Source of the DNA: Eleusine coracana subsp. coracana
Lineage: Eukaryota; Streptophyta; Magnoliopsida; Poales; Poaceae
Length of the DNA stretch: 64,000 nucleotides
Assembly (NCBI GenBank): GCA_032690845.1
Contig: CM064426.1
Span: 59,434,631-59,498,630 of the forward strand
Direction: 5' to 3'
A program made the position numbers and the translations under genes. This document shows positions 24,592 to 36,059 of this stretch, piece by piece. The notes beneath the pieces were generated by a model. That model made no database searches. It saw nothing but the letters and a program-made list of their open reading frames with translations, and was not told where the DNA came from. Position 1 is the stretch's first letter, and each line of letters opens with the position of its first letter.

Positions 24592-25370
24592 GGTAATTGA
24601 TGACAATATAAGAAGTGATATAAAGCCGATAAAGACAATAAAGAAAAACTCTAAGGTGAGTCACAAGATAATGATCACATGCTATAGAATTTTCAAGACA
24701 CGTACATGTGAAAAAGTTAATGAACTCACCAAATGGTAAAACTCCCCCTAAATTGGTGCATTGATCAAGATATATCAAACATGGCAATGCATATTTTCAA
24801 AAGAACAAATTGGTAGAGTTTACCTTGTACCATTGGATGCGAGGAGGCAAAGAATAACCAATATATAGCAATATTGAACATTACAAGTAAGAACACCCTC
24901 ATCATCCACACATTTGAACCATTAAGATGAGATGAGCACAGATAAAAGAGCAAATGGTTCAAGGTGCATAAAGAAATTACAATCCAACAAAGTTACATAG
25001 TTCAACAAACACAAATAAGTTCAAAAAGGTTCGAATGTGCATGAAAGTAAGATATGAGATGCACATGCAAATGCAAGATAGATAGATCAAGAATCATGGC
25101 TTGCATCTTTGTTTCCTTTTCTCCCCCTGACTCTGGCATCTCATCATAGCATCACTTCTTCATGTTCTCCATCTTTGGCATCAATTGACCAAAAAATGGT
25201 CAAGACTTCAATCATCTTGAGGAGGAGGTGGAGGGGCATACCATGGTGGCTGGAAAAACTCTGGAGGTGGCACTAGTGCAGGAAAGTAGCTATAAATGTG
25301 TGAAGATAGAGCATCATAGTTAGACTCTAAACCCTGCATCCTAGTGGTGAGATCATCAATAGAAGTCCTT

Positions 25371-25433
25371 GCTGCCTCATAGGATGTTCTAGCTGCCTCA
25401 TATGAAGACCTGGCTGCCTCATAGGAATTACGA
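25371..25433 (-). repeat. 21-bp tandem repeat, three units
   Basis: Units starting GCTGCCTCATA at 25371, 25392 and 25413 encode the repeated heptapeptide of the env-like protein; a period of 21 keeps the frame. Confidence 0.9.
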
Positions 25434-26791
25434 GCCTCAATACTTGAGGCTTGTATCTGATCAAACCTCTGCATCACAGGCTGAAAGTACTGATCAAGAT
25501 AAGGGGTCATCCCTGCAAAGAATGTCGGAGGCGGAGGAGCAAACTGTGACCAATCCATCTGGGGAGGTGGTGGCATCTGAGGACCCTGTGGTGCCTGAGG
25601 AACCTCTGGCTGAATATTTTCCTCTTCTTCCTCACCTTCTGCAGCTGGTGGTGCTACGAGTTCATGCTTTACCGAGCTAAAAGGCTGATATCGAGGATGT
25701 TTCTTAAAAAGATACCGAGTTGGAAAATTGCTCTTCTGGAGAATTAGAGACATAATATAAGGAGCATAGTAAAGACTAGTCCTTACTGCCATGCTGTAGC
25801 TCTCTATCTCCTTCATCATCAGGAGGACCACATCAAACACTTGACCTTGCATGATGTAGTCAATTATGTTCCAATAGTAGTCCCGAATAGCATCAGAGTT
25901 TCCACCTCGAGGATAAAAGGTCATCCTCACTATCTTGTTGATGACCTTGGGCATATAGAGGAGACCACTGACATTGCCCAATTTCCTTATGTGAGGATCA
26001 TCAACATAGTACTGAACCCACTCAGGCTCTTTAAGTAGCTCCTGCTCAAGCACATCAATTTGATCATGAGTGACATTATAGTCAATTTCATTTGCCTCAG
26101 CAAACTCTGCAAATGTGGCAGTGAACCTCCTTGAGTTAGTCATCCATGTCAACGTTTTGTTGGGGAAATCAACTTCAACGGTGGCATAAAATTGTCGGAT
26201 CACCGTTTCATTCCAATCTTGCTTATGTGCCACAAAAGCATGCAATCCCAAGTTTTGAAATTTCTCAAGTAGAGGACTAACAGTTGGAAATTGTGCAAGG
26301 TATGACCAGTCTGTGTACTTGTGAGTGAATACAGTTTTGTCCATCAACATACCATAGAATGCATCATGTTGCACTTGAGTGTGAAACTAAGGAGTGGGTG
26401 AATCTGGATCCTGAGAGTAAGCCACCTCCTGTCTCGCTCTGTAGTACTCATGTGATGCCCACTGCTTCTTCTCTCCAGTGTATGCTGTGGGATCAAACAA
26501 CAGATCATCTCCATGTGCCTCATCCATCTCTACTTCATTAGTGGACTGACCAAATTCAGAAGCATCATCAGTTGCACTTTGAGAGGGAGAATAATCATCA
26601 TCTGAACGGGGTGCCCTTCTCTTCTTGCTTGAACCGGCTTTGAACACGGACGCCACCACTTTTCTTACGGTGCGGCGATTACTGAAAATGAGCGAGCAAT
26701 AATCATGTATAAGCAACCAATAATTAGTGGTCAGACATATATGCATTGGATTGCCATAAGAAAAGCTGAGTTTGTACTGTCTGTCCTGCCC

Positions 26792-26829
26792 TGACGGTCT
26801 GACCGTGAGACTGGCGGTCAGACCGTCGG
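26792..26829. promoter_or_regulatory. palindrome pair in the env-like intron
   Basis: GACGGTCTGACCGTGAG followed by GGCGGTCAGACCGTC, the same palindrome as in the LTRs, inside the predicted intron of the env-like gene. Confidence 0.6.
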
Positions 26830-27389
26830 GTGAGGTTCGGCTGACAATTAACTGCACTTTGAAACTCTAGCCAAAATCTCAATGGTGCCACTAATTCTTC
26901 TCATATATGTTCAAAGATGTACTATGAAGCATTTCCACCATCAATTTTACTAATCCATGGCCATAATCAATAATCCCTAAAATGTAACCCTAGCATCAAT
27001 GTTCATGAGAGCCACCAAATCAACCCTTAAAACTTTGCATAGATGTTGTCATTGGGTCTAGGAATCACTTTCCAATCATCAAACAATCAATCCATGTCTC
27101 AAATATTCTATCCCTAGCAAAAGCCCTTGAGAGAGAACCAATGGAAACCATGGGGAGAGAGGAGAGAACGATGAAATACCGGTCACTCATGGCGGAGAAG
27201 TCCTCGGTGAGATCGGATCCGCTCTCGGTTGGACCGAGGAGCCTAGGGATGGAGTTCCTCCAATGGAGGTCCTTGGAGGGTAAGGGAGAGCCTTTAGAGG
27301 AGCTACTTTCGGTTTTGGAAGAGTTGGAGACGAAGGGGTATGAGGAAATAAGAGAGTCACAAGGGACAGGTGGGTTTTGACTCGACCGA

Positions 27390-27512
27390 CGCTGGCGGTG
27401 TGACCGTGGGCGGACGGTCTGACCGCGGGGACAAGAAGAAAAAATCTCCACCTTTCGGTACTCAGATGGCTGTCTGGCGGTCTGACCGTGGCATATGGCG
27501 GTCTGACCGTGA
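27390..27512. promoter_or_regulatory. palindrome cluster upstream of the env-like gene (element A)
   Basis: Four copies of the LTR-type palindrome (GGCGGTGTGACCGT, GGACGGTCTGACCGC and two of GGCGGTCTGACCGT), 200-320 bp upstream of the env-like ATG at 27190. This is a separate cluster from those in the LTRs. Confidence 0.65.
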
Positions 27513-27559
27513 GGGTGCTTTCAGATTGTTGACAGCTGCTTTCAAGTTTCTCATCCAAA

Positions 27560-28405
27560 TCAATTCAAACCTTCTCCAATCATTCCATACTTTGTTCAAA
27601 ACGATAGCTTAATGAATTCCATCATATCCAAGATAACTTCAACTCTTCAAGAAATATAACCACGATTCTTGATCATCCATGATATGAATTATGCATGTAT
27701 GAATGAAACAAAGATAAAAACAAGCAAAATTGCAATAATTTGCACAAGTGTCCAAAAAGATGAAATGAGGATATTTTTGGGAATGTATGAGTCTCATAAG
27801 CATTTTGGAACCAATATATACGAAGATATATGATCCAATATGCTAAACTCACAAGACGCCATATTAGGTTAAAAAGGTGACCAAAAGAGGTTTTCATGAC
27901 GAATTTCAAACCCAAATTTCTCTTAAACGAAGGATCATCTCAACAAGTTGTGAATACCAATTATGTTTATGATCACCATCTCTACAAGTTTTGTAAAAGT
28001 ACTTTTCTCAAAAAAGATTCGATAAGAAATTGAGAGAATAGGTGAGAAAAGGCAAAAGAGGATCTTCAAAAGAGCTCAACCTCATTTTGGTGATAAGAAA
28101 AAAAACTTCCAAAACATAACCAAGAGGCATAAAAGTATTTTGGAACAATAACAACCATTTTTCAACCAATAGAACCCAAAAATTTGACTTTTTGAACAAA
28201 ATGAGCAAAAGCAAGACTAGTATGGCATCTTTGTTGATTTGTGCACATTGTGAGGGTAGCAAGACACATGAGTGGTATAGTGCTCCCCCTAAATGTGTGA
28301 ACTAACTTTCAATGCAACAACATGGCATAAATGGCATGGCAAGATATACAAAATAGGTAGGCATGCATATATGAAGAGTATGACATAAAGCAACAAAACA
28401 AGGAT
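27560..28405 (-). other. pol to env-like spacer of Sirevirus A
   Basis: AT-rich non-coding DNA between the pol stop and the env-like region; no frame of interest. Confidence 0.6.
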
Positions 28406-29299
28406 CTAGGAGATATGTGAGAGGTCAAGAATATTTAGCTCACTCCGTAGCTTGCAAAACCGAGCTTCTTCTAGAGGCTTGGTGAAGATATCCGCCAATT
28501 GATCATCGGTCCTCACACTTTCTATGACAATATCACCTTTGCTCACATGATCCCTTAGAAAATGATGCCGAATATCAATATGCTTGGTCCTCTTGTGTTG
28601 AACTGGATTAGTAGCAATCTTCACGGCACTTTCATTATCACACAAGAGAGGTATGCAATCAAAGTTAACCCCATAGTCCATTAGAGTTTGCTTCATCCAC
28701 AATAATTGGGCACAACAATTTCCCGCGGAGACATATTCGGCCTCGGCGGTTGATAAAGCTACCGAATTTTGCTTCTTGGATGACCACGAGACTAGAGAAG
28801 TTCCAAGCAATTGACAAGTACCGGAGGTACTCTTTCTATCAATTTTGCAACCGGCATAATCCGAATCCGAATATCCAATGAGAATAAATTGACCATCATT
28901 TGGGAACCACAAACCCATATCTTGAGTTTGCTTCAAATATCTCAATATTCTCTTGACGGCAATCATGTGGCTTTCTTTAGGTGCGGCTTGAAACCTTGCA
29001 CACATGCAAACACTAAACATAATATCCGGCCTAGATGCGGTGAGGTATAGCAAGCTTCCAATCATAGACCTATATAGCTTTTGATCAACCGGTTTGCCTT
29101 CTTCATCAAGATCAAGATGTGCATTCTTTCCCATAGGAGTAGACATTGATTTTGCACTTTCCATTCCAAATCTGTTGAGAAGATCATTCATATATTTGCT
29201 TTGATAGATGAATGTCCCATTATTGATTTGCTTCACTTGTAGACCAAGGAAGAAACTCAATTCACCAATCATGGACATTTCAAATTCTCGGGACATCAT
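28406..29299 (-). pseudogene. Sirevirus A pol, C-terminal part (RT end and RNase H)
   Basis: This frame continues reverse transcriptase (MIGELSFFLGLQ, YRSMIGSLLYLTASRPDI) and contains all of RNase H (GYSDSDYAG, KKQNSVALSTAEAEY, LLCDNESA, DQLADIFTKPL). It is separated from the upstream pol frame by a single-base frameshift near 29299, in a run of A on the coding strand. RNase H would degrade the RNA template during reverse transcription. Apart from the shift the domain looks intact. Confidence 0.92.
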
Positions 29300-31461
29300 T
29301 TACCAAATTCTTCACAAAATTCTTGATTGGTTGATCCAAAGATAATATCATCCACATAGATTTGGCATATAAAGAAATCTTTGCCAATTTTCTTGGTGAA
29401 TAGAGTGGTGTCCACCTTTCCAATTTTGAAGCCCTTTGAGACAAGAAAATCCCTTAATCTCTCATACCAAGCACGAGGTGCTTGCTTGAGTCCATATAAG
29501 GCCTTGGACAACTTGTAAACATGATTTGGCTTCCTTGGGTCTTCAAAACCCGGTGGTTGCTCCACAAAGACAAGCTCACTAATTGTGCCATTCAAGAAGG
29601 CACTTTTCACATCCATTTGATATAGCTTGATCTTGTGATTAGTTGCATATGCAAGTAAAATTCTAATTGCCTCAAGTCTAGCCACGGGAGCAAATGTTTC
29701 ATCAAAATCCAATCCCTCAACTTGAGTATAGCCTTGTGCAACCAATCTTGCTTTGTTTCTCACAACTATTCCATTCTCATCTTGTTTGTTCTTGTAAATC
29801 CACTTTGTGCCAATAACATTGTGATCTTGTGGCCTTTTGACTAACTCCCAAACTTCATTTCGTGCAAAGTTGTTCAATTCTTCATGCATAGCATTTACCC
29901 AATCCGGGTCTCTCAAAGCTTCTTCTACCCGAGTTGGTTCACCACAAGACACAAGAGAGAAGTGTTCACAAAATGAAGCAAGTCTTGATCTAGTTTGAAC
30001 ACCTTTGCTTAGGTCACCAACAATTTGATCTACCGGATGATCTTTTGCAATGGCATGGTGAATTGTTCTAGCATGGTGTGATGGAGTGGAGGTTGAGCTA
30101 TTTTTCGGTTGAAGATTTGACTCACCACCATCACTAGCTTGAGCTTGAGCACTAGAGGTTGATGAATCTTGGTTCACTTGAAAGAGAGGGGAATAGGTCA
30201 CATTTGAGTCATCTTCATCCTTAGGCCTCACATCACCAATTGTCATGTTCTTCATAGCATTTCTCAATTCTTCATTTCCCACATCATCCAAATTTTCTTG
30301 CTCATCTTGTGATCCATTTGTTTCATCAAATTCCACATCATATACTTCCTCTACTAGTCCCGAATTTTGATTGTACACTCTATATGCCTTGCTATTTGAG
30401 GAATACCCAAGGAGAAATCCTTCATCACACTTGCTTTGGAATTTTGATAATCTTGCTCCTTTCTTCAAGATATAGCATTTGCATCCAAAGACACGAAAAT
30501 AGGAGATGTTGGGCTTTCTTCCAATAAGCAATTCATAAGGTGTCTTTTTCAACAACCGGTGGCAATATAATCTATTTGATGCATGACAAGCGGTGTTGAT
30601 TGCCTCGGCCCAAAAACTATCCGATACATTGTACTCGGAGAGCATTGATCTTGCCATTTCAATCAAAGTTCTATTCTTCCTCTCAACAACTCCATTTTGC
30701 TCCGGGGTGTACTTGGTTGAGAATTCGTGTTTGACTCCCTTTTCATCACAATAATCTTCAATTCTTGTATTCTTGAATTCGGAGCCATTATCACTTCTAA
30801 TCTTCTTGATATTGAATTCATATTCATTTTCGGCTCTTTTGGCAAACCCTTTGAATATGGTGAATACAATTGATTTGTCACTAAGGAAGTACACCCATGT
30901 ATATCTTGAGAAGTCATCAACAATGACAAGGCAATAGCTATTTCCACCAATGCTTTGATATTTGGTAGGGCCAAATAAATCCATATGCAACAATTCCAAA
31001 GGCCTTGAAGTTGACATGACACTCTTGGTAGGATGAGTATTAGCCACTTGCTTCCCGGCTTGGCAAGCACTACATAATTTATCCTTTTCAAACAAGACAT
31101 CATCCTTTATACCAACAACCAAGTTGTGCTTCACTAATTTCTTGAGTTGGTTCATTCCAACATGGGCAAGTCTTCTATGCCATAACCAACCTTTGGATGA
31201 CTTGGTGAATAAACAAGTGCTCAAACTTGCATCACTAGAAGAGAAATCCACAAGATAAAGATTGCCATGACGAAATCCCTTGAAGATAAGACTATCATCC
31301 TTCACACTTGTAATCACAACACCACTTGATGAGAATTTGCAAATAAGATCAAGATCACACAATTGAGCCACGGATAGCAAGTTGTAGCTCAAAGATTCAA
31401 CTAGCAATACATTTGAGATTGAGAGGTCATTTGAGATAGCAATCTTTCCCATTCCTCTCAC
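29296..31461 (-). pseudogene. Sirevirus A pol (integrase and RT), protease missing
   Basis: 721 codons. Domains in order: gag-pre-integrase zinc site ([10 protein letters not shown] ... CSACQAGK), integrase core with its DDE residues ([29 protein letters not shown]), a linker, then RT ([25 protein letters not shown], catalytic YVDD). The frame starts in [14 protein letters not shown], normally just downstream of the aspartic protease; the protease active-site segment (D[ST]G) expected between this and the Gag tail is not in the DNA. The frame ends early at a frameshift next to 29296. Integrase inserts the cDNA; RT copies the RNA. Confidence 0.93.
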
Positions 31462-31508
31462 TTTTCCTTTGCTATTATCACCAAAGGTGATTCACCTACA
31501 AAACAAGT

Positions 31509-33506
31509 TTAGTTGTTCTTAGGTACCCAAATTTGCTTGGGTCCTTGTAGATTAGTCACCAACACTTTTGGCACCCAAATGGACCTTTTCTTCATTCCAT
31601 TTCCAAATGTGCCATTCATGTTTGTCCTAGTATGAACATTATTTTTACCAACAAACTTAGCATGCACAACACCATTGGATGATTTAACAAGCATGTAAGA
31701 TGCATCCATAGCAACATTAGCAATTCTCTTACCGATACAATCTTTTGCAAGATGTCCGGTATTCTTGCACATAGAGCAATACAAGCCACTTTCTTTAACA
31801 AATGTGGACCTTTTAGCAACAAAGGCATTTTTGTTTTTCTTGGGGATATATCCAAGACCTTCATGCTTGAGAGTGAACCGTTGACACTTCCACATTTTAT
31901 TAAAAACATTTTCACCCTTATGACACTTAGCAAGAGCATCAACAAGGTGATCAACGGTATCCCTTAATTCATGATTTTCAACAATAAGCAAGGAATCACA
32001 AGCATTCACATTATTCATGCAAGTATCAATCTTAGAAGGGCATGGTATAGTGAGTAAATCATCACATGAAGTAGATATGCTAGAAGATGTAACATGAGCA
32101 ATAGGCATATCATCAATCAAATTGCAAGACACACCGGCATTAATTTGGACCTTGTTGGTGTGTTGAGCTACATAAATCTTATGAGTTTCCTCAAGCTTCT
32201 CATGAGTTTCTTTTAGATCCTCATGAGATGACTTTAGCTCATCATAAGCTTCTTGGAGAGAAGAGTGCTTTCTCTTCAAGTCCCTGTACTTACTCTTTAT
32301 GCCACCCAACACATCATCAAGTTCACTAAGCATTTCAACTAGTTCATCATAAGAAGGCTCATAGTCATCATTGCATACCTTGGATTCACCTTTTGCCATG
32401 AAGCAATAATGTGAATCGAATAGGGATGGAGATTCCTTGATAGCAATGCCGGCAAGACCCTTCTTGGAAGGCTTGTCATCTTCATCATCGGAATCGGTAT
32501 CCGAACTAGCATCGGAATCCCATTCAACATAATAAGCCTTGCCATTTTTCTTCTTGGAGGACTTCTTGAGAAACTTCCTTTTTACAAATTTCTTGTTCTT
32601 TCTCGGCTCATCATCATCATCATCACTATGGATTTTCTTCTTGCAATTTGTAGAGATATGGCCAAATTCTCCACACTCATAGCATTTCTTGTTTGCAAAT
32701 GGATTCTTCTTGGATGACTTGCCATTTTTGTTGAATCCCCTATATGTGCCTTTCTTCATGAATTTCTTGAACTTCCTCACCATCAAGGCTACGTTCTCAT
32801 CATCATCGGAGCCACTCTCTTCATCATCATCATCGTGAGAGACACTAGCCTTGAAAGCAACACTCTTCTTCTTCATATCGACTTGATCATCCCTAGAAGC
32901 CACTTGAGATTGCTTGAAGATATCATGAGTGAGAACTTCACCCAAGATTTCCGAAGGAGTTGTTTCTTCCAAATTTGATCTCACAAGCATGGTAACAATT
33001 GTTTCATACTTGGATGGCAAGGCTCTAAGGAACTTATGAGATATATCAACATCGGAAACTTCATGACCAAGATCCTTGAGATCATTCACCATGTTGTTCA
33101 ATCTTGCAAAGGCGGCCTTCAACTCTTCATTGGGCAACAATGTAAATCCTTCAAATTTGCCCTTGCAAATAAACAACTTGGCACTCTTGACCATCTTGGT
33201 GCCCTCATGAGCTTCCAATAGAGTTTTCCACATCTCATATGCGGTCTTGAGCTTGCACACTCTATGATATTCCTCCTTGCATAGGGATCGAATGAGAATG
33301 TTCTTGGCTTGAGCATTGGCCTTGATATTTTCCTTGTCAGCGGGAGTGGGGTGTGCCGGATCAAGAACCACATAACCTTCTTCCACAATGTTCAACACGG
33401 TCTCCCCCACGGCCTCAAGATGAATCAACATACATGTCTTCCAATAATCAAAGTCTTGACCATCAAAGAATGGTGCGTGACCAACGTTTACCGTATTGCT
33501 AGCCAT
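31509..33506 (-). CDS. gag: Sirevirus A Gag, open frame
   Basis: 665 codons from a good ATG at 33506. The N-terminal half is the UBN2/copia-type Gag capsid region (FFDGQDFDYWK, then SLCKEEYHRV, AYEMWKTLLEAHEG). A lysine-rich acidic stretch follows, then a CCHC zinc knuckle (CYECGEFGHISTNC, about residue 273), a predicted coiled coil (about 400-460, repeated EELKSSHEDLKETHEKLEE-like heptads) and a second knuckle (CSMCKNTGHLAKDC, about residue 577). It ends in IWVPKNN. Gag builds the particle in the cytoplasm and packages RNA. The frame has no stop or shift and is the best-kept part of the element. Confidence 0.93.
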   Translation of the reverse strand: MASNTVNVGHAPFFDGQDFDYWKTCMLIHLEAVGETVLNIVEEGYVVLDPAHPTPADKENIKANAQAKNILIRSLCKEEYHRVCKLKTAYEMWKTLLEAHEGTKMVKSAKLFICKGKFEGFTLLPNEELKAAFARLNNMVNDLKDLGHEVSDVDISHKFLRALPSKYETIVTMLVRSNLEETTPSEILGEVLTHDIFKQSQVASRDDQVDMKKKSVAFKASVSHDDDDEESGSDDDENVALMVRKFKKFMKKGTYRGFNKNGKSSKKNPFANKKCYECGEFGHISTNCKKKIHSDDDDDEPRKNKKFVKRKFLKKSSKKKNGKAYYVEWDSDASSDTDSDDEDDKPSKKGLAGIAIKESPSLFDSHYCFMAKGESKVCNDDYEPSYDELVEMLSELDDVLGGIKSKYRDLKRKHSSLQEAYDELKSSHEDLKETHEKLEETHKIYVAQHTNKVQINAGVSCNLIDDMPIAHVTSSSISTSCDDLLTIPCPSKIDTCMNNVNACDSLLIVENHELRDTVDHLVDALAKCHKGENVFNKMWKCQRFTLKHEGLGYIPKKNKNAFVAKRSTFVKESGLYCSMCKNTGHLAKDCIGKRIANVAMDASYMLVKSSNGVVHAKFVGKNNVHTRTNMNGTFGNGMKKRSIWVPKVLVTNLQGPKQIWVPKNN

Positions 33507-33552
33507 AATCCTTCTCCCGGAAGATGAATTCCAATCAATTTAGGGAGAACCT

Positions 33553-33564
33553 GCTCTGATACCA
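33553..33564 (-). other. primer binding site of Sirevirus A
   Basis: TGGTATCAGAGC on the minus strand, 2 nt from the 5' LTR, complementary to the 3' end of initiator tRNA-Met. Confidence 0.93.
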
Positions 33565-33566
33565 CT

Positions 33567-35037
33567 TGAAGGATCGAAGGACCCCGGCTAGAGGGGGGGT
33601 GAATAGCCGAATTAAAAATTAAAAGCTAACTATCCGACTAATTGCGGAATTTAAAGACAATTGGATAAAAGCAAGCACAAGACAACTAAACCTAGGTTTG
33701 AACTAAAGTAGGTTGACAATCCTAGGTGACATACATCATGCAACTTCTAGTATGTAAACAACAAAAGAACAACACGACAAGAGACAAAGGATATTTTCCC
33801 GTGGTATCGGTGATTTGCCGATCACCCCTAATCCACGTTGAGGCGGATCCAAGCGTATGATGTGCTACTCTCCTCAAGTATCCACTTCTCCACCACCAAG
33901 AAGTGCTCACAAAGAACAACTTGAGATATAACACAATCAATACCTTGAACCTCTCCAAACCTCGATTCCACTAGGGTTGCTCTTCACCACTCCGGCGAGG
34001 CGAGCACCGCACCTCTCACAAGAGTCCGGGCCTCCTTCACACACTTCTTGAAGGGCTCACGGATTTGACTCCTCCAAGCCGTCTAGGAGGCGACAACCTC
34101 CAAGAGTAACAAGTCGATGACGCTTGCTTGAGGATCCCAAGTGCCACAATGCTCAACTCACTCAAGTTTAGGGCACTCACACTCACACACTTGCAATCTT
34201 TCCACTAGGACTTTGTGTGAGAGAGGAATAAGCTCCAAAGGGTGTACAATACTTTTCAAATGGCCAAGAGAGCTGCTATGCACGGGATGGAGGAGGTATA
34301 AATAGGCCACCCTTTGAAAACTAGCCGCTACAACTTTCTGTGCACCGGACGGTCTGACCGTGACTCCCCACGGTCGGACCGTCGTACAACCCAACGGCTA
34401 GTTTGACTTTCAAACTCCTTCTGGCACGAGCCCGACGGTCAGACCGTCATTACCCACGGTCAGACCGTCGGGACACTTTCAACTTTCACCCGAGAATAAA
34501 GTCTCTGTTGACACCAGACATGCACCAACGGTCAGACCATGGTTAACTACGGTCAGACCGTCAGGCCATCACCCGAGCAACCAGAGAGGCCACTCCTCTG
34601 GCCGTCTCTGAAGCGCACGGCGGTCAGACCGCGGGTCCTGGCGGTCTGACCGCCAGGAGTGACCTGCCAGCCCCCCTTCTTTTACTCTTTGCTTTCTTGA
34701 AAGATATGGGCACACTCAACTCACATAGAACCACTCACAAAGATAGGAATTGAGCATTTGTGGCAACCATGGATATTCAAGGTCATCTCATCGACCCCTC
34801 TTGATAGTACGGCATTTAACCTATAATCCGGTCACTCAACTCTAATCTCCTTGTGACCGGCAAAACAGAAAAACCCTATCAAGATACCTTTGCCTTGAGC
34901 CATCCATATGTATATCACTTCGTCCATCATTCCATTCCTTATTATGACTACAACCACAATTATCTCAACAACGTAGTTAGTCAAAAATAAGGGTCGTCAT
35001 TAATTACCAAAACACTAAAGCGGGCCTAGATGCTTCA
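33567..35037 (-). repeat. 5' LTR of Sirevirus A
   Basis: 1,471 bp, the promoter-bearing LTR for the minus-strand element. The palindrome cluster is at about 34345-34655. One palindrome here is changed by substitution (GGTCAGACCATGG) where the other LTR keeps GGTCAGACCGTGG. Confidence 0.96.
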
Positions 35038-35402
35038 GATAGAACTCTAACGTGAGATATATTGCTTCCGCTAATTATGTTATCGGATTTCCAACTTGTC
35101 TATATACTCAAATCTGAGTCAAAAATTATAATAATTAAACTATAACATTTCACACTATCCTTTTATTGCTCATATGTGTGTACTTTTGGACTCTTGCTTC
35201 GTCAAGATGTCACCCGATATTCGATCTTTCGACTATCCCCCTCATTCGTGGGGCGGGGATGTATAAGCAGCCATTACAGGAGGTTAGATATAATACCTCA
35301 AGAAATGTACAGGTTATCCGAAAGGTTAGATTTGCTATAATAAGTTAAAATATGGTTAGTAGCCGATCTTGCTATGTACTTACCCATGGTCAATCAAGCA
35401 AG

Positions 35403-35408
<6 letters not shown>

Positions 35409-35439
<31 letters not shown>
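35409..35439. repeat. (CT)15 microsatellite
   Basis: CT run, the shorter paralogue of that at 9304. Confidence 0.97.
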
Positions 35440-35442
<3 letters not shown>

Positions 35443-35871
35443 ATTCACCTCTTTAAAATGGATGCAAGTTTAGACTTCAATTTTGGCTTTATTTATACTT
35501 ATCAAAACATATTATTTTATTATGTGCCATAAATACCAAAACTGGTTTAAGCTCTCTTGATTTCAGTCTATATATTTAGAGTAACATATAATAAAATAGC
35601 AATAATGTGAGATCAGCTGTTGCGCTATTAGCATGAGATCAGTTTATTAAATAGCACTATCAATATTCATCTTAAAACGATCAATGAGTTTACCAACGTC
35701 CGTTGGTGTATATGTATCACACAAACCCATATCATAACATTTTCGTAAATATTACTAGCAATTTTCCCATGCAAATGCGATGTGAGCCCAAAAATTATTT
35801 CCGTGCTAGGAATGAACACAATGGACAAGGATTCACCTTCACCATTTTATTTGTTGATAAAAAAATGAATA

Positions 35872-36059
35872 CACTACAACAGAAGGACCTCTAACAAGGC
35901 AGGCAACCACTATAGAAGCTTTAGTAGCGGCAACCCATTTTACCAACCGCCACTACAAAAGCCCTATATTTGTAGCGGCAGATGGTAAAGCCAATAGCCA
36001 CTAAAAATGCTCCTCTTATAAAAGCCTCAGTTAGACAATGAGTAATGTCACTTGGAGGT
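35872..36059. mobile_element. CACTA transposon left end, copy 2
   Basis: Starts CACTACAACAGAAGG with the subterminal inverted repeat AGTAGCGGCAACC/ACCGCCACTAC; interrupted at 36060 by a Sirevirus LTR, as in copy 1. Confidence 0.7.

Larger units (their letters stand above)
25208..27190 (-). pseudogene. Sirevirus A env-like gene, one nonsense codon
   Basis: Two adjacent open frames (26857-26387 and 26374-25208) lie in one reading frame and are separated only by a TAG at 26389-26387. A GT/AG intron is plausible from 27179 to 26682, joining an 11-nt first coding exon (ATG at 27190) in frame. The N-terminal part is basic then acidic. The middle resembles the plant-transposon-associated domain common in Sirevirus env-like proteins (PRGGNSDAIRDYYWNIIDY). 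A proline-rich stretch and four 7-residue repeats of the type SYEAAR[ST] follow, probably a short coiled coil. No signal peptide or membrane segment is evident, so the env label is positional. Function is unknown in this family. Confidence 0.7.
23107..35037 (-). mobile_element. Sirevirus-type Ty1/copia retrotransposon, element A
   Basis: Complete element of 11,931 bp on the minus strand with 1,471-bp LTRs at both ends, TG...CA termini and the 5-bp TSD GATAG (23102-23106 and 35038-35042). Order on the minus strand: 5' LTR, PBS, gag, pol, env-like gene, polypurine tract, 3' LTR. Two CCHC knuckles in Gag, a long region between pol and the 3' LTR with an env-like frame, and palindrome arrays in the LTRs are Sirevirus traits. 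Defects: the protease segment is absent, a 1-bp frameshift lies in RT, and one nonsense codon lies in the env-like frame. Confidence 0.96.
18839..35254 (+). mobile_element. 4.5-kb LTR-like element, split by Sirevirus A
   Basis: Starts TGTGACACCCC and ends near GTGGGGC, with a 5-bp repeat GGGGA (or GGATG, alignment ambiguous) on each side; copy 1 of the segmental duplication shows the single uninterrupted GTTGGGGATGTATAAG. Without the Sirevirus (23107-35037 and one TSD) it is about 4,480 bp. It carries no gag or pol and no internal direct repeat, so it looks like a solo LTR or a large non-autonomous derivative. It belongs to the same family as the reverse element at 13951-17458. The 20530-23100 part is AT-rich with no credible gene. 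Confidence 0.75.

Noticed and set aside
29292..29311. Programmed frameshift in pol
   Set aside because: The site is inside RT, not at a gag-pol junction, and lacks a known slippery context; it is a simple 1-bp deletion in an A run.
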